Origin: Rhynchopus sp. YZ270_cl-10
Lineage: Eukaryota; Euglenozoa; Diplonemea; Diplonemida; Diplonemidae
Assembly (NCBI GenBank): GCA_964035575.1
Contig: OZ037861.1
Location: 1,116,001-1,180,000, forward strand
DNA: 64,000 nt
Direction: 5' to 3'
Shown: piece by piece, positions 30,937 to 40,193 of the stretch
How positions within the stretch are numbered: position 1 is the stretch's first letter
Layout: each line of letters opens with the position of its first letter
Program-made: the position numbers and the translations under genes
The notes under the pieces: model-generated
Told to the model about the DNA's origin: nothing
The model's input: only the letters and a program-made list of their open reading frames with translations
Databases searched by the model: none

Positions 30937-31430
30937 CAAGACCTCTGCTTACGTCTAAGCCCAGCATCTGCCTTCTCGACCAAATGGCTACACAATGGTA
31001 ACTCCATTGCTAATACCTGTCCGAAAAATTCCACTCAGATTCCACCCAATGAGTTAACGCTTATTGGGCTAAGAGGGATGCAGTTGACCGAAACGAAAAC
31101 TAACGCTAGCAATAGCAGTGGTTCTTTGGATGAAACAGGTCAACCGAGCGATAGCACACAGACTTGATCTGGTGCAAGCCCGCAGGAGTATCTGCCCTAT
31201 CAGCTTTTGACGGTAGTGTAGTGGACTACCGTGGCTGTAACGGGTAACGGGGAATTAGGGTTCGATTCCGGAGAGGGAGCCTGAGAAACGGCTACCACAT
31301 CTAAGGATGGCAGCAGGCGCGCAAATTTCCCAATAGCAACACTGCTGAGGCAGCGAAGAGAAATAGTACCCAGGCTGCGAGGGGGGAAACGTCCTTATCT
31401 TCCCTAAACAACCCTTCTGTGCAAAGCCAT
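30937..31430 (+). rRNA. 18S rRNA 5'-domain fragment (degenerate)
   Basis: The stretch 31205-31345 reproduces a universal SSU segment (GTAACGGGTAACGGGGAATT, GATTCCGGAGAGGGAGCCTG, CAGCAGGCGCGCAAATTTCC). The next part (about 31350-31372) reads CTGAGGCAGCGAAGAGAAAT, resembling the kinetoplastid/euglenozoan form. Homology extends weakly upstream (CCATTGCTAATACCTG near 31002) and fades by about 31430. It begins a few bases after the stop codon of the preceding gene. No 18S middle or 3' region follows, so this is an rDNA-derived fragment, not a functional gene. Confidence 0.85.
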
Positions 31431-32162
31431 GCAGCGCAATGCCAGTACCGATACCGGTTGTGACAGAGAGGCTCGGGGTTTTTCATCCTCCACCTCTTTT
31501 TTGATGGTGTATTGGTGTCTATTTGGTGTAGGGTGCAGAGATGTTGACCTCGAAAGGATGGTTGGGGGGTCCCACCTTGGTGCACCCTATCTCCGGTACA
31601 GCCGGTCATTTGTACCAAAGTACACTGTTCAGGAGAGGGCTTTTGTATTTCAACTCTACTTTTATTTTTGCGTGTTCCCACACGACGGCCTGGGTCAAGA
31701 TGCTCTGTGCACAAGAGGAGGCCTCGTTCTGTTGGAACCACGGCGCCACCAACTAAATGGAATTTTTTTTTCCAGTACCCCGCTTCCCCTCCCCCACCCG
31801 AGGGGGTCTCCCTCGGGTAGCCCCTCACACACTCAACACCATGTAATGCAGGGCTGATGTCCTCACAACCGAAGTGCCTTTCTTGTGTGTACAACGTTCT
31901 GTTTCCTCTTTAGCTATCCCCTTTCAACATGGAAAATAATGTACAATTTTTTTTTTGCTTCTTTTCTCAGATCTAAACCACAATAAATTGATGTAGGACT
32001 GCATAGTTGGGTGTCCACCCCCCCCCCCCGGTACACCCGGTCATTTCCGGTACCAAAGCTGCACTGTCAAGAGGGCTATGTATTTCAACACTTTGCTCTG
32101 CCTACCACAGCCTCTGTACATCCATTCACTCCTATGCTTTTTCAGACTTACACATTTCTCAA
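31431..32162. other. Spacer with two copies of dispersed repeat 3
   Basis: Copies of repeat 3 at 31555-31665 and 31975-32090. The second is followed by a pyrimidine tract and CTTTTTCAG (AG about 32144-32145), 17 nt upstream of the next ATG. No gene supported here. Confidence 0.55.
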
Positions 32163-35100
32163 ATGCCTGAACCTCTCCGGATGCTTGTAGTAATGTGCTG
32201 CCTGCACTCCGCCCTGAGTTGGGTTGCTGTGAGCGAGACCGCGCTGGACACAGGGATAGGACCTGTTGCGGTTGACTTCATGGTTGTCGATGCCAAGGGA
32301 AGTTATGTCTACCTGTTCGCCCACACGATGGGGTATGGGGTGGTGCACTACACCGACAGCTCGTATGCCACTGTTGCTCAGTCGAATGTGGACCCGTATG
32401 ACACACATGACTACGTTATAGCGGAGCTGTACGGTGGTCGTATGGTGGCAAAGAAGGATCAGTATCTGAAGACGTACCAATTGGGTGCCGGGAAGATCAA
32501 CCTGGCCACTGCGACCAACATCGAGACCATTTCAGGCATGCACGACTGTGAGTACATGGCGACGTCGTTCTCGCGCATTGCGACGCAGACGGCGTACAAC
32601 AAACTCTGGGTCGGTAGCAGCATCTTCGACAGCGGGGTCACAAAGAATATGCAGTGTGAGGCAGTGGCGCTCTTCTCGGGTGGGGAGGTGCTCACAGGGG
32701 CGGTAGGTCTGCATGGATTTGACGCATCGCTTGGTGGGCTCCCTATAGAGGGTGCGTGGAGCGTCGCATCGAAGAAGGTGAACGCACTCTCCGTGAGTGG
32801 CAGCGATGCGTCTGGCCCTGAAGTAGCCTGGGTTGCGACGGAACTAGGCCTGCATGCAGTCGTGCGCACGGCAGCGGGGTTCGACGTCTCGCCGGCGCTG
32901 GGTGACAGTGGCCCCGTGGGCGCAGTGCACGCGCTCCGTAACGAGCCGTGTGTGGTGGTGCTCACAGCGAATGCGGTGACCGCGTACTACGTGCTGAGCA
33001 ACTCCACCGGCAGTGCGGCAGGTGTCGCTCTTGACGACGCAGACCGCTACCCCGTGCACAACGCGCGTGTGGTGCGTATTGTGGAGCGGAAGAGCCCCGC
33101 CAGCATTGTTGTCATGATCGTGACAGCCCAGAAACTCTTCGCCGTGGACATGGCGTGTGAGAGCAGCACACAGGCACCGCCCACAGCAGAACCCACAGCG
33201 GAGCCCACAGATGCACCCACAGATGCACCAACAGCAGAGCCAACAGCAGAGCCCACAGATGCACCAACAGCAGAGCCAACAGCAGAGCCCACAGCGGAGC
33301 CAACAGCAGTGCCAACAGCAGAGCCCACAGATGCACCAACAGCAGAGCCAACAGCAGAGCCAACAGCAGAGCCAACAGCAGAGCCCACAGATGCACCAAC
33401 AGCAGAGCCAACAGCAGAGCCCACAGCAGAGCCAACAGCAGAGCCCACAGCGGAGCCAACAGCAGTGCCAACAGCAGTGCCCACAGATGCACCCACAGAT
33501 GCACCAACAGCAGAGCCCACAGCGGAGCCCACAGCAGTGCCCACGTCTGTGCCAACAAGTGTGCCTGCACGCACATGGCCGCCGTCAAACACTAGACCGA
33601 CAGCCACTGCAGAGCCCACAGCAGTGCCAACAGCAGTGCCAACAGCAGTGCCTGCTACCTTGGCACCGGCAACGTCTGCCCCCGCTACATACGCACCAGC
33701 AACGTCTGCACCTCTCACAGTGGCGCCCACTACACAGTCACCCGCCACATCAGCACCTGCCACCGTGGCACCGACAACGACAGCGCCCGTTACGAATGCA
33801 CCAGCAACGTCCGCACCTGCGACTGCAGCACCACGAACACCAGCGCCTGACACATACGCACCTGCAACGACAGCACCCCTCACAGCAGCCCCAGCAACAA
33901 GCTCGCCTGCGACTACGGCACCGGTGACCACTGCACCTACAACAGCAGCACCTGCCACCGAGTCGCCAGCAACAAACGCACCCCTCACACAGTCACCCGC
34001 CACGACTGCACCTGCGACAGTGGCGCCAACAACGACTGTGCCCCTCACGACTGCACCGGGAGCATCTGCGACTCCTGCCACAGCTGAACCGACGACAGCA
34101 CACACGGCAGCACCGCCGGGCACAACAGTTGCACCGCAGACAGCTGCACCTACTGGAACAAGCACTGCACCAGGTACAAGCACTTCTCCCGACGCAACCA
34201 CTACACCAGGAATAACTACAACTACCGCACCAGGCACCACTACCGCCCCTGGAACAACCACCGTACCTCGAACGACTGCTGCACCAGGCACCACTACCGT
34301 ACCTGGAACAACTGCCGCACCTGGAACCACTACTGTACCTGAAGCGACCACTGCACCAGGAACCACTACTGCACCAGGCACAAGCGAGGCACCCGCCCCA
34401 CAGCCCCCCAGACGCTCCCTGTCGCCTTCCTTTTCTTTGTCGTCCACACCTGCGACCGACACACCTGCTACGGACGAGCCCGCCGCTGTGCTTGGCGCAG
34501 CACTGCCGAACGCGACACGCGCAGCATCCGCCTCAAGCCTTGCCGATGCGACCGCCTCTGTGGGCACTGCTGCGGGCGCCATCGTTGCGGCATCTGCGTT
34601 GATGGGCGCAGGCGGCGGCGGGAGCGCTGCTCCAGGCAACATGGTCGTGCTCTCCGCAGTGCACTGCGACAACGACCCCGACGACGAGGCGGAGCTGGAG
34701 TTCCTTCTGCACCCTCTCCAGTTCCGCATCGACGGCACGCCGCAGGCAGGCGCCATTGTGGGCAACGTCATCCTCTGGTTCGCCGTCGTCTGCGTCTTCA
34801 CCCTCATCGTCGCCGCCATGCAGGCCCTCGGTGCAGGAAAGTCCACAGACGTCGACCTCCCCACCTTCATGAAGGCCGGCGCCATCATCCGCTACCCCTC
34901 TGTTCTGCTCCCCATCCCTCTGCTTCTCTTGGCAGGCATTCTCCAATCATCCTTTGACATCATCTTCCATCCACGCGACTCTGTCACCGTCAATGCGATT
35001 GGCTACGGCGGACTTCTTGCGTCGCTCGCGTTTACCGGGTTTATGTTCAAAATCTCCTCTCGTCCGGATGCCTCCGTACGCCACCAGACACGCTCCCCAT

Positions 35101-36011
35101 TTGCCGCGTACATGCTAGGAGAAGAAGGTTGGGTGTCCAACTCCCCGCTCTCTGTCGACCGCCTCGGCCTCGTGTACGACATCTACCGCGATATGCCGTG
35201 GGTGAGGGGGAACTACTTTGCCTTAGAAACTCTGTACCTCTACCCGCTGACAATGCTGTCTGCGATCCGTACTGATGATTGGGATATTTGTGCCGCGAAG
35301 GTGCTGTCAATGGGCGCGCTGTTCCTTGCCATGACGGTCCTCATTGTGGTTCAGGACATCTTTTTGGTAAAGATGCTAAAGCATTTAATGGTAGTGTGCA
35401 ATGTCTGCACTACCATTGGCTTGGTGCTCCACGCAGTCGCTTTCTTTAATAGAGATATGCAGCATTGGTCTATTGAAGCTGGTCTCGCCTTCTTCATGAT
35501 TGCCATGGTGCTTGCAATGCTACGCTCCATCTACGACGTCGCGACCTACTTCATGGAAGTAAAGTGGGGCTACAAAATTTCTCGTGGAACGGCAAAACCT
35601 CCACTCGACGAGGAGCAGGTGTCTCTGTACAGTGGGAGCTCCGAGGTGGAGGTCGAGGCAGAGCAGATGCGGGTGAGAACCTTGTCGCAGACGCAGTCGA
35701 TGGATCAGGATTCGACCTATATGGCGGAAGAGATCCCGTTTACTCCGCAAACCCCTGGGCAGATTGGGCTTAGAGATATATCCCCAGAGGCGTTGCAACC
35801 GCCGGTGAGAGGAGGTGGAGGTGGCATCAAGTCGCCCAGTGGATACTCGTTGCACCCATTGTCGACGCCAACGGGAGTGAGCACTCCCGGAGGGAGGCTG
35901 AGTTCTAATTCGTTCAGCCTCTCGTCCTCCGCAGTGAAGCACCTCTCCGAGTCGCACAACAACCGGAGCTGGCGTGGGAGGGGTAAAGGCGGGATCTCAG
36001 TGGGGGCGTAG
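32163..36011 (+). CDS. Large mucin-stalk multi-pass membrane protein
   Basis: 1,282 residues from the Met after the acceptor-like CTTTTTCAG; a longer upstream frame is ignored because it runs through a dispersed repeat. Signal peptide about 1-25 (LVVMCCLHSALSWVAVS). Residues about 30-330 look like a beta-propeller with repeated blades (VDAKGSYVYLFAHTMGYGVV; AELYGGRMVAKKDQYLK). About 340-740 is a Thr/Pro/Ala stalk: first TAEP/TDAP tetrapeptides, then TxAP, then GTT-rich units, likely O-glycosylated. From about residue 863 come six membrane helices (such as ILWFAVVCVFTLIVAAMQAL and VLSMGALFLAMTVLIVVQDI) and a Ser/Gly-rich cytoplasmic tail. I do not recognise the membrane domain. Probably a surface receptor- or channel-like protein; function unknown. 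Confidence 0.85.
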   Translation: MPEPLRMLVVMCCLHSALSWVAVSETALDTGIGPVAVDFMVVDAKGSYVYLFAHTMGYGVVHYTDSSYATVAQSNVDPYDTHDYVIAELYGGRMVAKKDQYLKTYQLGAGKINLATATNIETISGMHDCEYMATSFSRIATQTAYNKLWVGSSIFDSGVTKNMQCEAVALFSGGEVLTGAVGLHGFDASLGGLPIEGAWSVASKKVNALSVSGSDASGPEVAWVATELGLHAVVRTAAGFDVSPALGDSGPVGAVHALRNEPCVVVLTANAVTAYYVLSNSTGSAAGVALDDADRYPVHNARVVRIVERKSPASIVVMIVTAQKLFAVDMACESSTQAPPTAEPTAEPTDAPTDAPTAEPTAEPTDAPTAEPTAEPTAEPTAVPTAEPTDAPTAEPTAEPTAEPTAEPTDAPTAEPTAEPTAEPTAEPTAEPTAVPTAVPTDAPTDAPTAEPTAEPTAVPTSVPTSVPARTWPPSNTRPTATAEPTAVPTAVPTAVPATLAPATSAPATYAPATSAPLTVAPTTQSPATSAPATVAPTTTAPVTNAPATSAPATAAPRTPAPDTYAPATTAPLTAAPATSSPATTAPVTTAPTTAAPATESPATNAPLTQSPATTAPATVAPTTTVPLTTAPGASATPATAEPTTAHTAAPPGTTVAPQTAAPTGTSTAPGTSTSPDATTTPGITTTTAPGTTTAPGTTTVPRTTAAPGTTTVPGTTAAPGTTTVPEATTAPGTTTAPGTSEAPAPQPPRRSLSPSFSLSSTPATDTPATDEPAAVLGAALPNATRAASASSLADATASVGTAAGAIVAASALMGAGGGGSAAPGNMVVLSAVHCDNDPDDEAELEFLLHPLQFRIDGTPQAGAIVGNVILWFAVVCVFTLIVAAMQALGAGKSTDVDLPTFMKAGAIIRYPSVLLPIPLLLLAGILQSSFDIIFHPRDSVTVNAIGYGGLLASLAFTGFMFKISSRPDASVRHQTRSPFAAYMLGEEGWVSNSPLSVDRLGLVYDIYRDMPWVRGNYFALETLYLYPLTMLSAIRTDDWDICAAKVLSMGALFLAMTVLIVVQDIFLVKMLKHLMVVCNVCTTIGLVLHAVAFFNRDMQHWSIEAGLAFFMIAMVLAMLRSIYDVATYFMEVKWGYKISRGTAKPPLDEEQVSLYSGSSEVEVEAEQMRVRTLSQTQSMDQDSTYMAEEIPFTPQTPGQIGLRDISPEALQPPVRGGGGGIKSPSGYSLHPLSTPTGVSTPGGRLSSNSFSLSSSAVKHLSESHNNRSWRGRGKGGISVGA
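33180..33560 (+). repeat. Coding minisatellite (12-bp units)
   Basis: About 30 tetrapeptide codon blocks such as ACAGCAGAGCCA and ACAGATGCACCA. Expansion and contraction in multiples of 12 bp would change stalk length without breaking the frame. The array also opens long shadow frames on both strands, including 613 codons on the minus strand, which are artefacts. Confidence 0.9.
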
Positions 36012-36648
36012 AGAGAGATCTGAACCGTTTTTTTTTTGTTTTTTTTTCCCAGTGTCTGCGTCTGCCGATGAACGGTGGGGCGTTTGCACTTTTTTTTTTT
36101 CTCTAAGCGAAGCGCTCAGGGTTTCATCTTATAAAGGTTTTTAGGTTTTAAAAACTGGTCATTTATTGCAAAATTTTGTATGCATTTTGTATTACAACTT
36201 TTCAGCTCATCAGCTTTTCAAAAAAAAAGAGGTTTTCTTGAGAGTGTTTTTTGGATAGTGAATACTTCTTGTGAAGTCAAGCTACACTACACCAGGTCTT
36301 GCTTTCGTTTTTTTTGGTAGGTGTTTTTTTTTTTCCTGCGGGTTCGATACCCCCGCGGAGTGTTTCGTGCCTGCGTCCGAGAGGCGTTTTGCACTTTCAA
36401 CTTCACTTTGTTTTGTCTATAGATTTAAACCACAAAATGAAATGTAGGACTGCATGGTTGGGGGTGTCCACCCCCCCGGTTCACCCGGTCAGTTGCACCA
36501 AAGATACACAGTCATGAGAGAGGGCTTTTTGTATTTTTATACCTACAAAGCGTAGCTTAAAGGAGAAATGGTTCCTCAGATGCGCCAATCACCCCCCCTC
36601 CAACAGGGTAATTGTACAATCGACGAAAAGTTTTAATTGTTTTGTCTA
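36012..36648. other. Spacer with composite dispersed repeat
   Basis: No gene. A composite of dispersed repeats 4 and 3 fills about 36330-36545. A shorter repeat 4 piece (GTCTGCGTCTGCCGATGAAC) lies at 36050-36095. Confidence 0.55.
36330..36545 (+). repeat. Composite dispersed repeat 4+3, copy 1
   Basis: Repeat 4 (GGTTCGATACCCCCGCGGAG, GTCCGAGAGGCGTTTTGCAC) is followed directly by repeat 3 (TGTAGGACTGCATGGTTGGG ... GAGAGAGGGCTTTTTGTATT). The same order and spacing recur at 52375-52590, so the two parts move or are copied as a roughly 210-bp unit. The first part contains a perfect match to a Pol III B-box type word (GGTTCGANNCC) inside a hairpin. Confidence 0.75.
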
Positions 36649-37227
36649 TACTGGGTGATTTATAAAGTTGTTAAAATAAAACTAAATAATTATTTTACCC
36701 CCAAAAATTTCCCCCAGGTAACAACCATTTGGTAACAAAATAATTATTTTGTAAAATTAAAGTAAAAATGTATCTGGCCCAGGTAACAAACCCGGAAAAC
36801 TGTAAAATAAAAATTGGAAAAAAAACATCACCTCTCGCCTGACGTGTGGTGATGGTGGTGAGGGTCAAAAAAAGTTCCTGGTAGAACCGTAGTTGAACCA
36901 CGGGAGCGCCCTGGGTAACTGATCGCACCATAAAATCCTTTGCCTGCGGCGCCATTTTTCATTTTTGCTCCGCGTTCGTTGAGTGACTCGGTAGTGTGAA
37001 AGCTAGATTTTTACACCGTACCCTGATTTTTTTTTCGCCTGCGGCGCCATTTTATAAGAAGGTCCAGGTAACTGTTACTGTTATTTGTAAAAATAAAAAA
37101 TATAAAAATCCGGAGGAAGAAGATGCCAGGTAACAAAACCGGAAAACTGTTTGTTACTAAAAAATAAAATTCGCTTTTTTCGGAGACACCCCCAGGTTAC
37201 TATAACAACAATCTGAATCACCCAGTA
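36649..37227. mobile_element. TA-flanked element with CTGGGTGATT termini
   Basis: CTGGGTGATT (36651-36660) and AATCACCCAG (37216-37225) are flanked by TA on both sides, as for Tc1/mariner insertions. Interior has direct repeats (CCAGGTAACAAA...CCGGAAAACTGT near 36780 and 37128; GCCTGCGGCGCCATTT near 36941 and 37038). No transposase frame is seen; the minus frame 36695-36955 is not a recognisable transposase. Confidence 0.75.
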
Positions 37228-37876
37228 GACTCAGCTCGATTCGCTTCGAGCTACTGTGTGTGCGTATGTTGGTATTTTTTCACCAATTCTTGTGTTTTTC
37301 CTTTTGCAAAGTGCCGCAATGGAACGGTGGGACGTTTTGCACTTTCAACTTCTCTTTTTTTCTTCCAAAGGTGGACTCTATGAGAGGATTAGGTTCATCT
37401 TATAGGTTCAACTTTTCTTTTTTATTTTATTTTGCGTCCGAGGGAACACCCAGAATCCCATGGTATTCAATGAATCAAAAAATAATTTGACCCAAAAAAA
37501 AGTACCACGGGGTGGCAGGAGTGGTGTGTGCACAATGCCTGGGGGTATGCTCCTTTGTTTTTGATTGCCTTCTTCGCTTTTTTTTGATATCCAAAATAAC
37601 GAGAGGGTTCATCGCGATCCTACTGACACAGTTACTGTTTTTGTTTGTTTTTTGTTTTTGTTTTTGTCTTATTTTTCTTTTTTGTTGTGCGTTTTTCGTT
37701 TTTTTTTGTTTTTGTTTTTTGATTCGTTCTTTTTTGCGTTTCGCGTATGTTTTTTGCGTGGTCGAAGTTCGTATAGCACACCATAAAGACTTTGTAAAAA
37801 CTCGTTCGGATTTGTTCCGTATTCACATTTTAATGCGACCCCCTTTTTTACTCTGTGAACACTTTACTTTACTTTG
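37228..37876. other. T-rich spacer
   Basis: Pieces of dispersed repeat 4 (37310-37352) and a family 1 hairpin relative (37374-37412), then a long T-dominated tract (37560-37760) that creates spurious Phe/Leu-rich frames. No gene. Confidence 0.5.
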
Positions 37877-37961
37877 TACCGACCCTCCCCCGTAAAATTG
37901 TCCCCCCCCCTCCGACCCCCTTGAAGTTGTCCCGGGACAATTTCACGGGGGAGGGTCGGTA
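37877..37961. mobile_element. TA-flanked MITE (TACCG family), 85 bp
   Basis: TACCGACCCTCCCCCGT and its complement (ending GGGTCGGTA), extending through AAATTGTCCC/GGGACAATTT, with a C-run in the centre. The TACCG...CGGTA termini are shared with 25602-25677 and 62976-63078. Confidence 0.8.
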
Positions 37962-38721
37962 AATACTTTTTTGTTAAAAACTCGCGCTTCGATACCGTCA
38001 TGTTTTGTTCCTCTTTACTTTACGCTCATTGTCTCCTAAGGTGTCAATGTCCCCTCTGTGATGGGTGGCGAGGTCGCTAGCTGTTGCACCCCACAAAAAA
38101 AGCACTCACAATCATTCACATATGACCCCCCATAGAGATACTAATGTTCAGAGATGAACATCTTTGTGGTCTTACAGGTGAATTTTTTTTTTCGTGGATT
38201 TTTTTTTAAAGCTCTGTGATGCTTAACTCAGTCGAAACCTTTTTTTTTTTTCGCCCGCAAATTTTTCTTTTTTCTTTTTTCACATACTTTCTATTCAGTA
38301 GAATAGATAGTATACGAAATAATCTTCACAAATAATATTGGGAGCGACACGCCAAAGTACGGTTCTCGCACTTTCGCATTTTTGGTGCAGAACACACACA
38401 CTGTGTGTTATAGATTGTCCATGCACTTTCTCTTCTTTTCTTTGAAAGTACAGGAAACCTGATTTCTTTGTTCCCTCTTCCCTCCATTCCATCCCTCCCC
38501 TCAAAGTGTTTCAGCACTTTTCGTATTTTTCTTTTTCTTTTCTTTCAAAGATGTATGCACACACGATGAGGCACGTTCATCTTAAACTTGCAAGTTTTCT
38601 TTTCTCTCGCAGGTGCACAAAGGTTTCGTTTCTTTTTTTTTTTTTTGAGTCCTTTTTCAGTGTAAACCCCTTCCCAATTCGGGATGTGTGTCTGCTTACA
38701 GTATTCTCGGGTTGTCTTCGG

Positions 38722-38956
38722 TTGTAGTACGAAATTTTACGATCGTAACGATGGTGATTTCGGAAGTCGTTCAACGACCTGTCAAAAAACAACCTCCCCC
38801 AAACTCTATCCTACAGCCAATCGGTAGCAACGACGGGCGGTGTGTACAAATGGGAGGGACGTAATCAGTGCAAGCTGATGACTTGCGCCTACGACCCCTC
38901 CCGTAGCACCAAACTATCGTTCTTTTTTGGTACGATCGTAAAAATTCGTACTGCAA
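38722..38956. mobile_element. MITE-like element enclosing an 18S fragment
   Basis: Inverted repeats 38722-38747 and 38931-38956 (core AGTACGAAATTTTACGATCG and complement; two mismatches over 26 bp) enclose about 180 bp, most of which is antisense SSU rRNA sequence. The TIR shares ACGATCGTA/TCGTAC words with the TACCG MITE at 25.6 kb. Confidence 0.7.
38790..38905 (-). rRNA. 18S rRNA 3'-region fragment, antisense
   Basis: The + strand carries the complement of the SSU 3' region: CAATCGGTAGCAACGACGGG, CGGTGTGTACAAATGGG, GGACGTAATCAGTGCAAGCT, GATGACTTGCGCC. GACGGGCGGTGTGTACA is the classic universal SSU site. The AAGCTGATGACTTGCGC form is like that of kinetoplastids rather than animals or fungi. 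Substitutions show it is degenerate. It lies wholly inside the inverted-repeat element. Confidence 0.9.
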
Positions 38957-39463
38957 TCGTAGGCAACCTGTGAGTATTTCCTGCAAGCAACTGCCAAATG
39001 CAACCCTTCAAGGTTCAATAACCTCACAAAGTGTCAAGTGCCTGCTCTCTCCCAAAAGCCGTTTTTGCACTGCATGACACTTCGCTTTTTTTATTTGATT
39101 CTGCACCAACTCCAGTTTGATTTAAAAAACTATTGAATATTCCTTTTTTTTCCGTTAATTTTCTTCCCCCCAAAGTAAGTTTTTTTTTGGGGGTGTCAGA
39201 CCAGAGCAGCGCCCCAAACTCTCTGCCACACATTCCGAGGAAAATGTGTGCTGTTCTGTAAAAAAAACCATTGTGCAAGCATGCACCCTTCTCCCTCCCC
39301 CTCTCGCATAATTGCTGTTCTTCCTGAATAAAATATCCACCAAAAATAAAAAGGAAAAAATAAATTTAAAAAATAGTGAAACAAACCACAAAAAAGCGGT
39401 GGTACGAACAAATCGGGCGCCATTTTGCGGGCCTCTCCCTCCTCCTCCTCACTACTGCACTAC
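38957..39463. other. Spacer
   Basis: A/T-rich, with no gene or recognised repeat beyond homopolymers. The sequence becomes GC-richer from about 39395, where the next putative exon starts. Confidence 0.4.
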
Positions 39464-39693
39464 ATGGCACTGCCTCCCGGCACATACATCCAGGGGTGTG
39501 CACACCACAGGTAAGTAGTATACTATTATATAATCAAGAGCGCCACCAAAAAACGCATATTTTTTTTAGGCCCCGATCTTTCTTTAACGTCATACTCAAA
39601 TACACGGTGGCCACGTCCAGGGGGTTGGGGCAGCATAGTGGTAGAGATTTTCGTTATCCCGCTTTTTGCTATGCCACCACCTGTTGTACCTGA
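39464..39693 (+). CDS. Possible small two-exon gene
   Basis: Exon-like GC-rich stretch ending at 39510 before a consensus donor GTAAGT, then TTTTTTTAG (AG 39568-39569) and a second GC-rich stretch to a TGA at 39691-39693. From the Met at 39464 the frame joins exactly (AG+G) and gives about 55 residues (MALPPGTYIQGCAHH / RPRSFFNVILKYTVATSRGL...). An alternative first exon in another frame (from 39376) has a signal-like stretch but stops soon after the junction. No family recognised. The intron would be only 59 nt. Confidence 0.3.
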
Positions 39694-40193
39694 CCACCGT
39701 TCAAGAGGCTTACATGGTTAGGGTTACACCCAAGTGCACTGCTCATGTAATCAAAAGGTACTCTGTGTCGTGAGAGGGCTTTGTATTTTTTCAAGTCAAA
39801 AATTTCCAAAACGTCAGATATGTGGTTTTTTTGAGGTTTAGCAGTGCATTCGCGATTCGCGGTTTTGTACTGTTTTTCAACTTCTCTTTTTTTTTAGCCT
39901 TTTGACGAGGTTTTTTGATGTTTTTTTATAGTGAACAAAAGATATCCCTCTCTGTATGGTAAATTCGTAATAAAAGCCCCAATAAAATTCGAGAAATAAA
40001 ATATAAAAACGGCTTTTTTTTTGTCTGAATTTAACACTTTCATGACCATAAAAACCACGAATGGTGGTTTGTATTGTGTACTTCCTTAGGTAAGGTGTTA
40101 TTTGTTTTAATTCAAAGGTGGCTATGCAGAGGTGTAGGTTCATCTTATAAACTTTTCTTTTTCAGATATTTCTGATATTTCTCCCTCCCTCTA
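39694..40193. other. Spacer with hairpin
   Basis: A diverged copy of repeat 3 (39745-39800) and the family 1 hairpin at 40122-40137. No gene. Confidence 0.5.
40119..40145 (+). other. ACGAGAG-family hairpin with shifted stem (family 1)
   Basis: CTATGC (40122-40127) pairs with GTGTAG (40132-40137) through two G-U wobbles around loop AGAG. The flanking GGTGG and GTTCATCTT arms are kept. This is a stem variant that still pairs as RNA. Confidence 0.5.

Noticed and set aside
33047-34888. 613-codon open frame on the minus strand
   Set aside because: It is the shadow of the 12-bp coding minisatellite and Thr/Pro-rich stalk; the predicted Val/Gly/Ala repeats have no start context, and the + strand frame has signal peptide and membrane helices.
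36340-36365. tRNA gene at the GGTTCGATACC word (also 52387 and 60000)
   Set aside because: Only a T-arm-like hairpin is present; no acceptor stem, anticodon arm or A box at the right distance. A tRNA-derived short repeat remains possible.
36695-36955. Minus-strand frame in the CTGGGTGATT element as a transposase
   Set aside because: No helix-turn-helix or catalytic motif; the sequence is built from internal repeats of the element.
37512-37895. 127-codon Phe-rich frame
   Set aside because: Translation of a T-dominated tract; no signal of coding selection.
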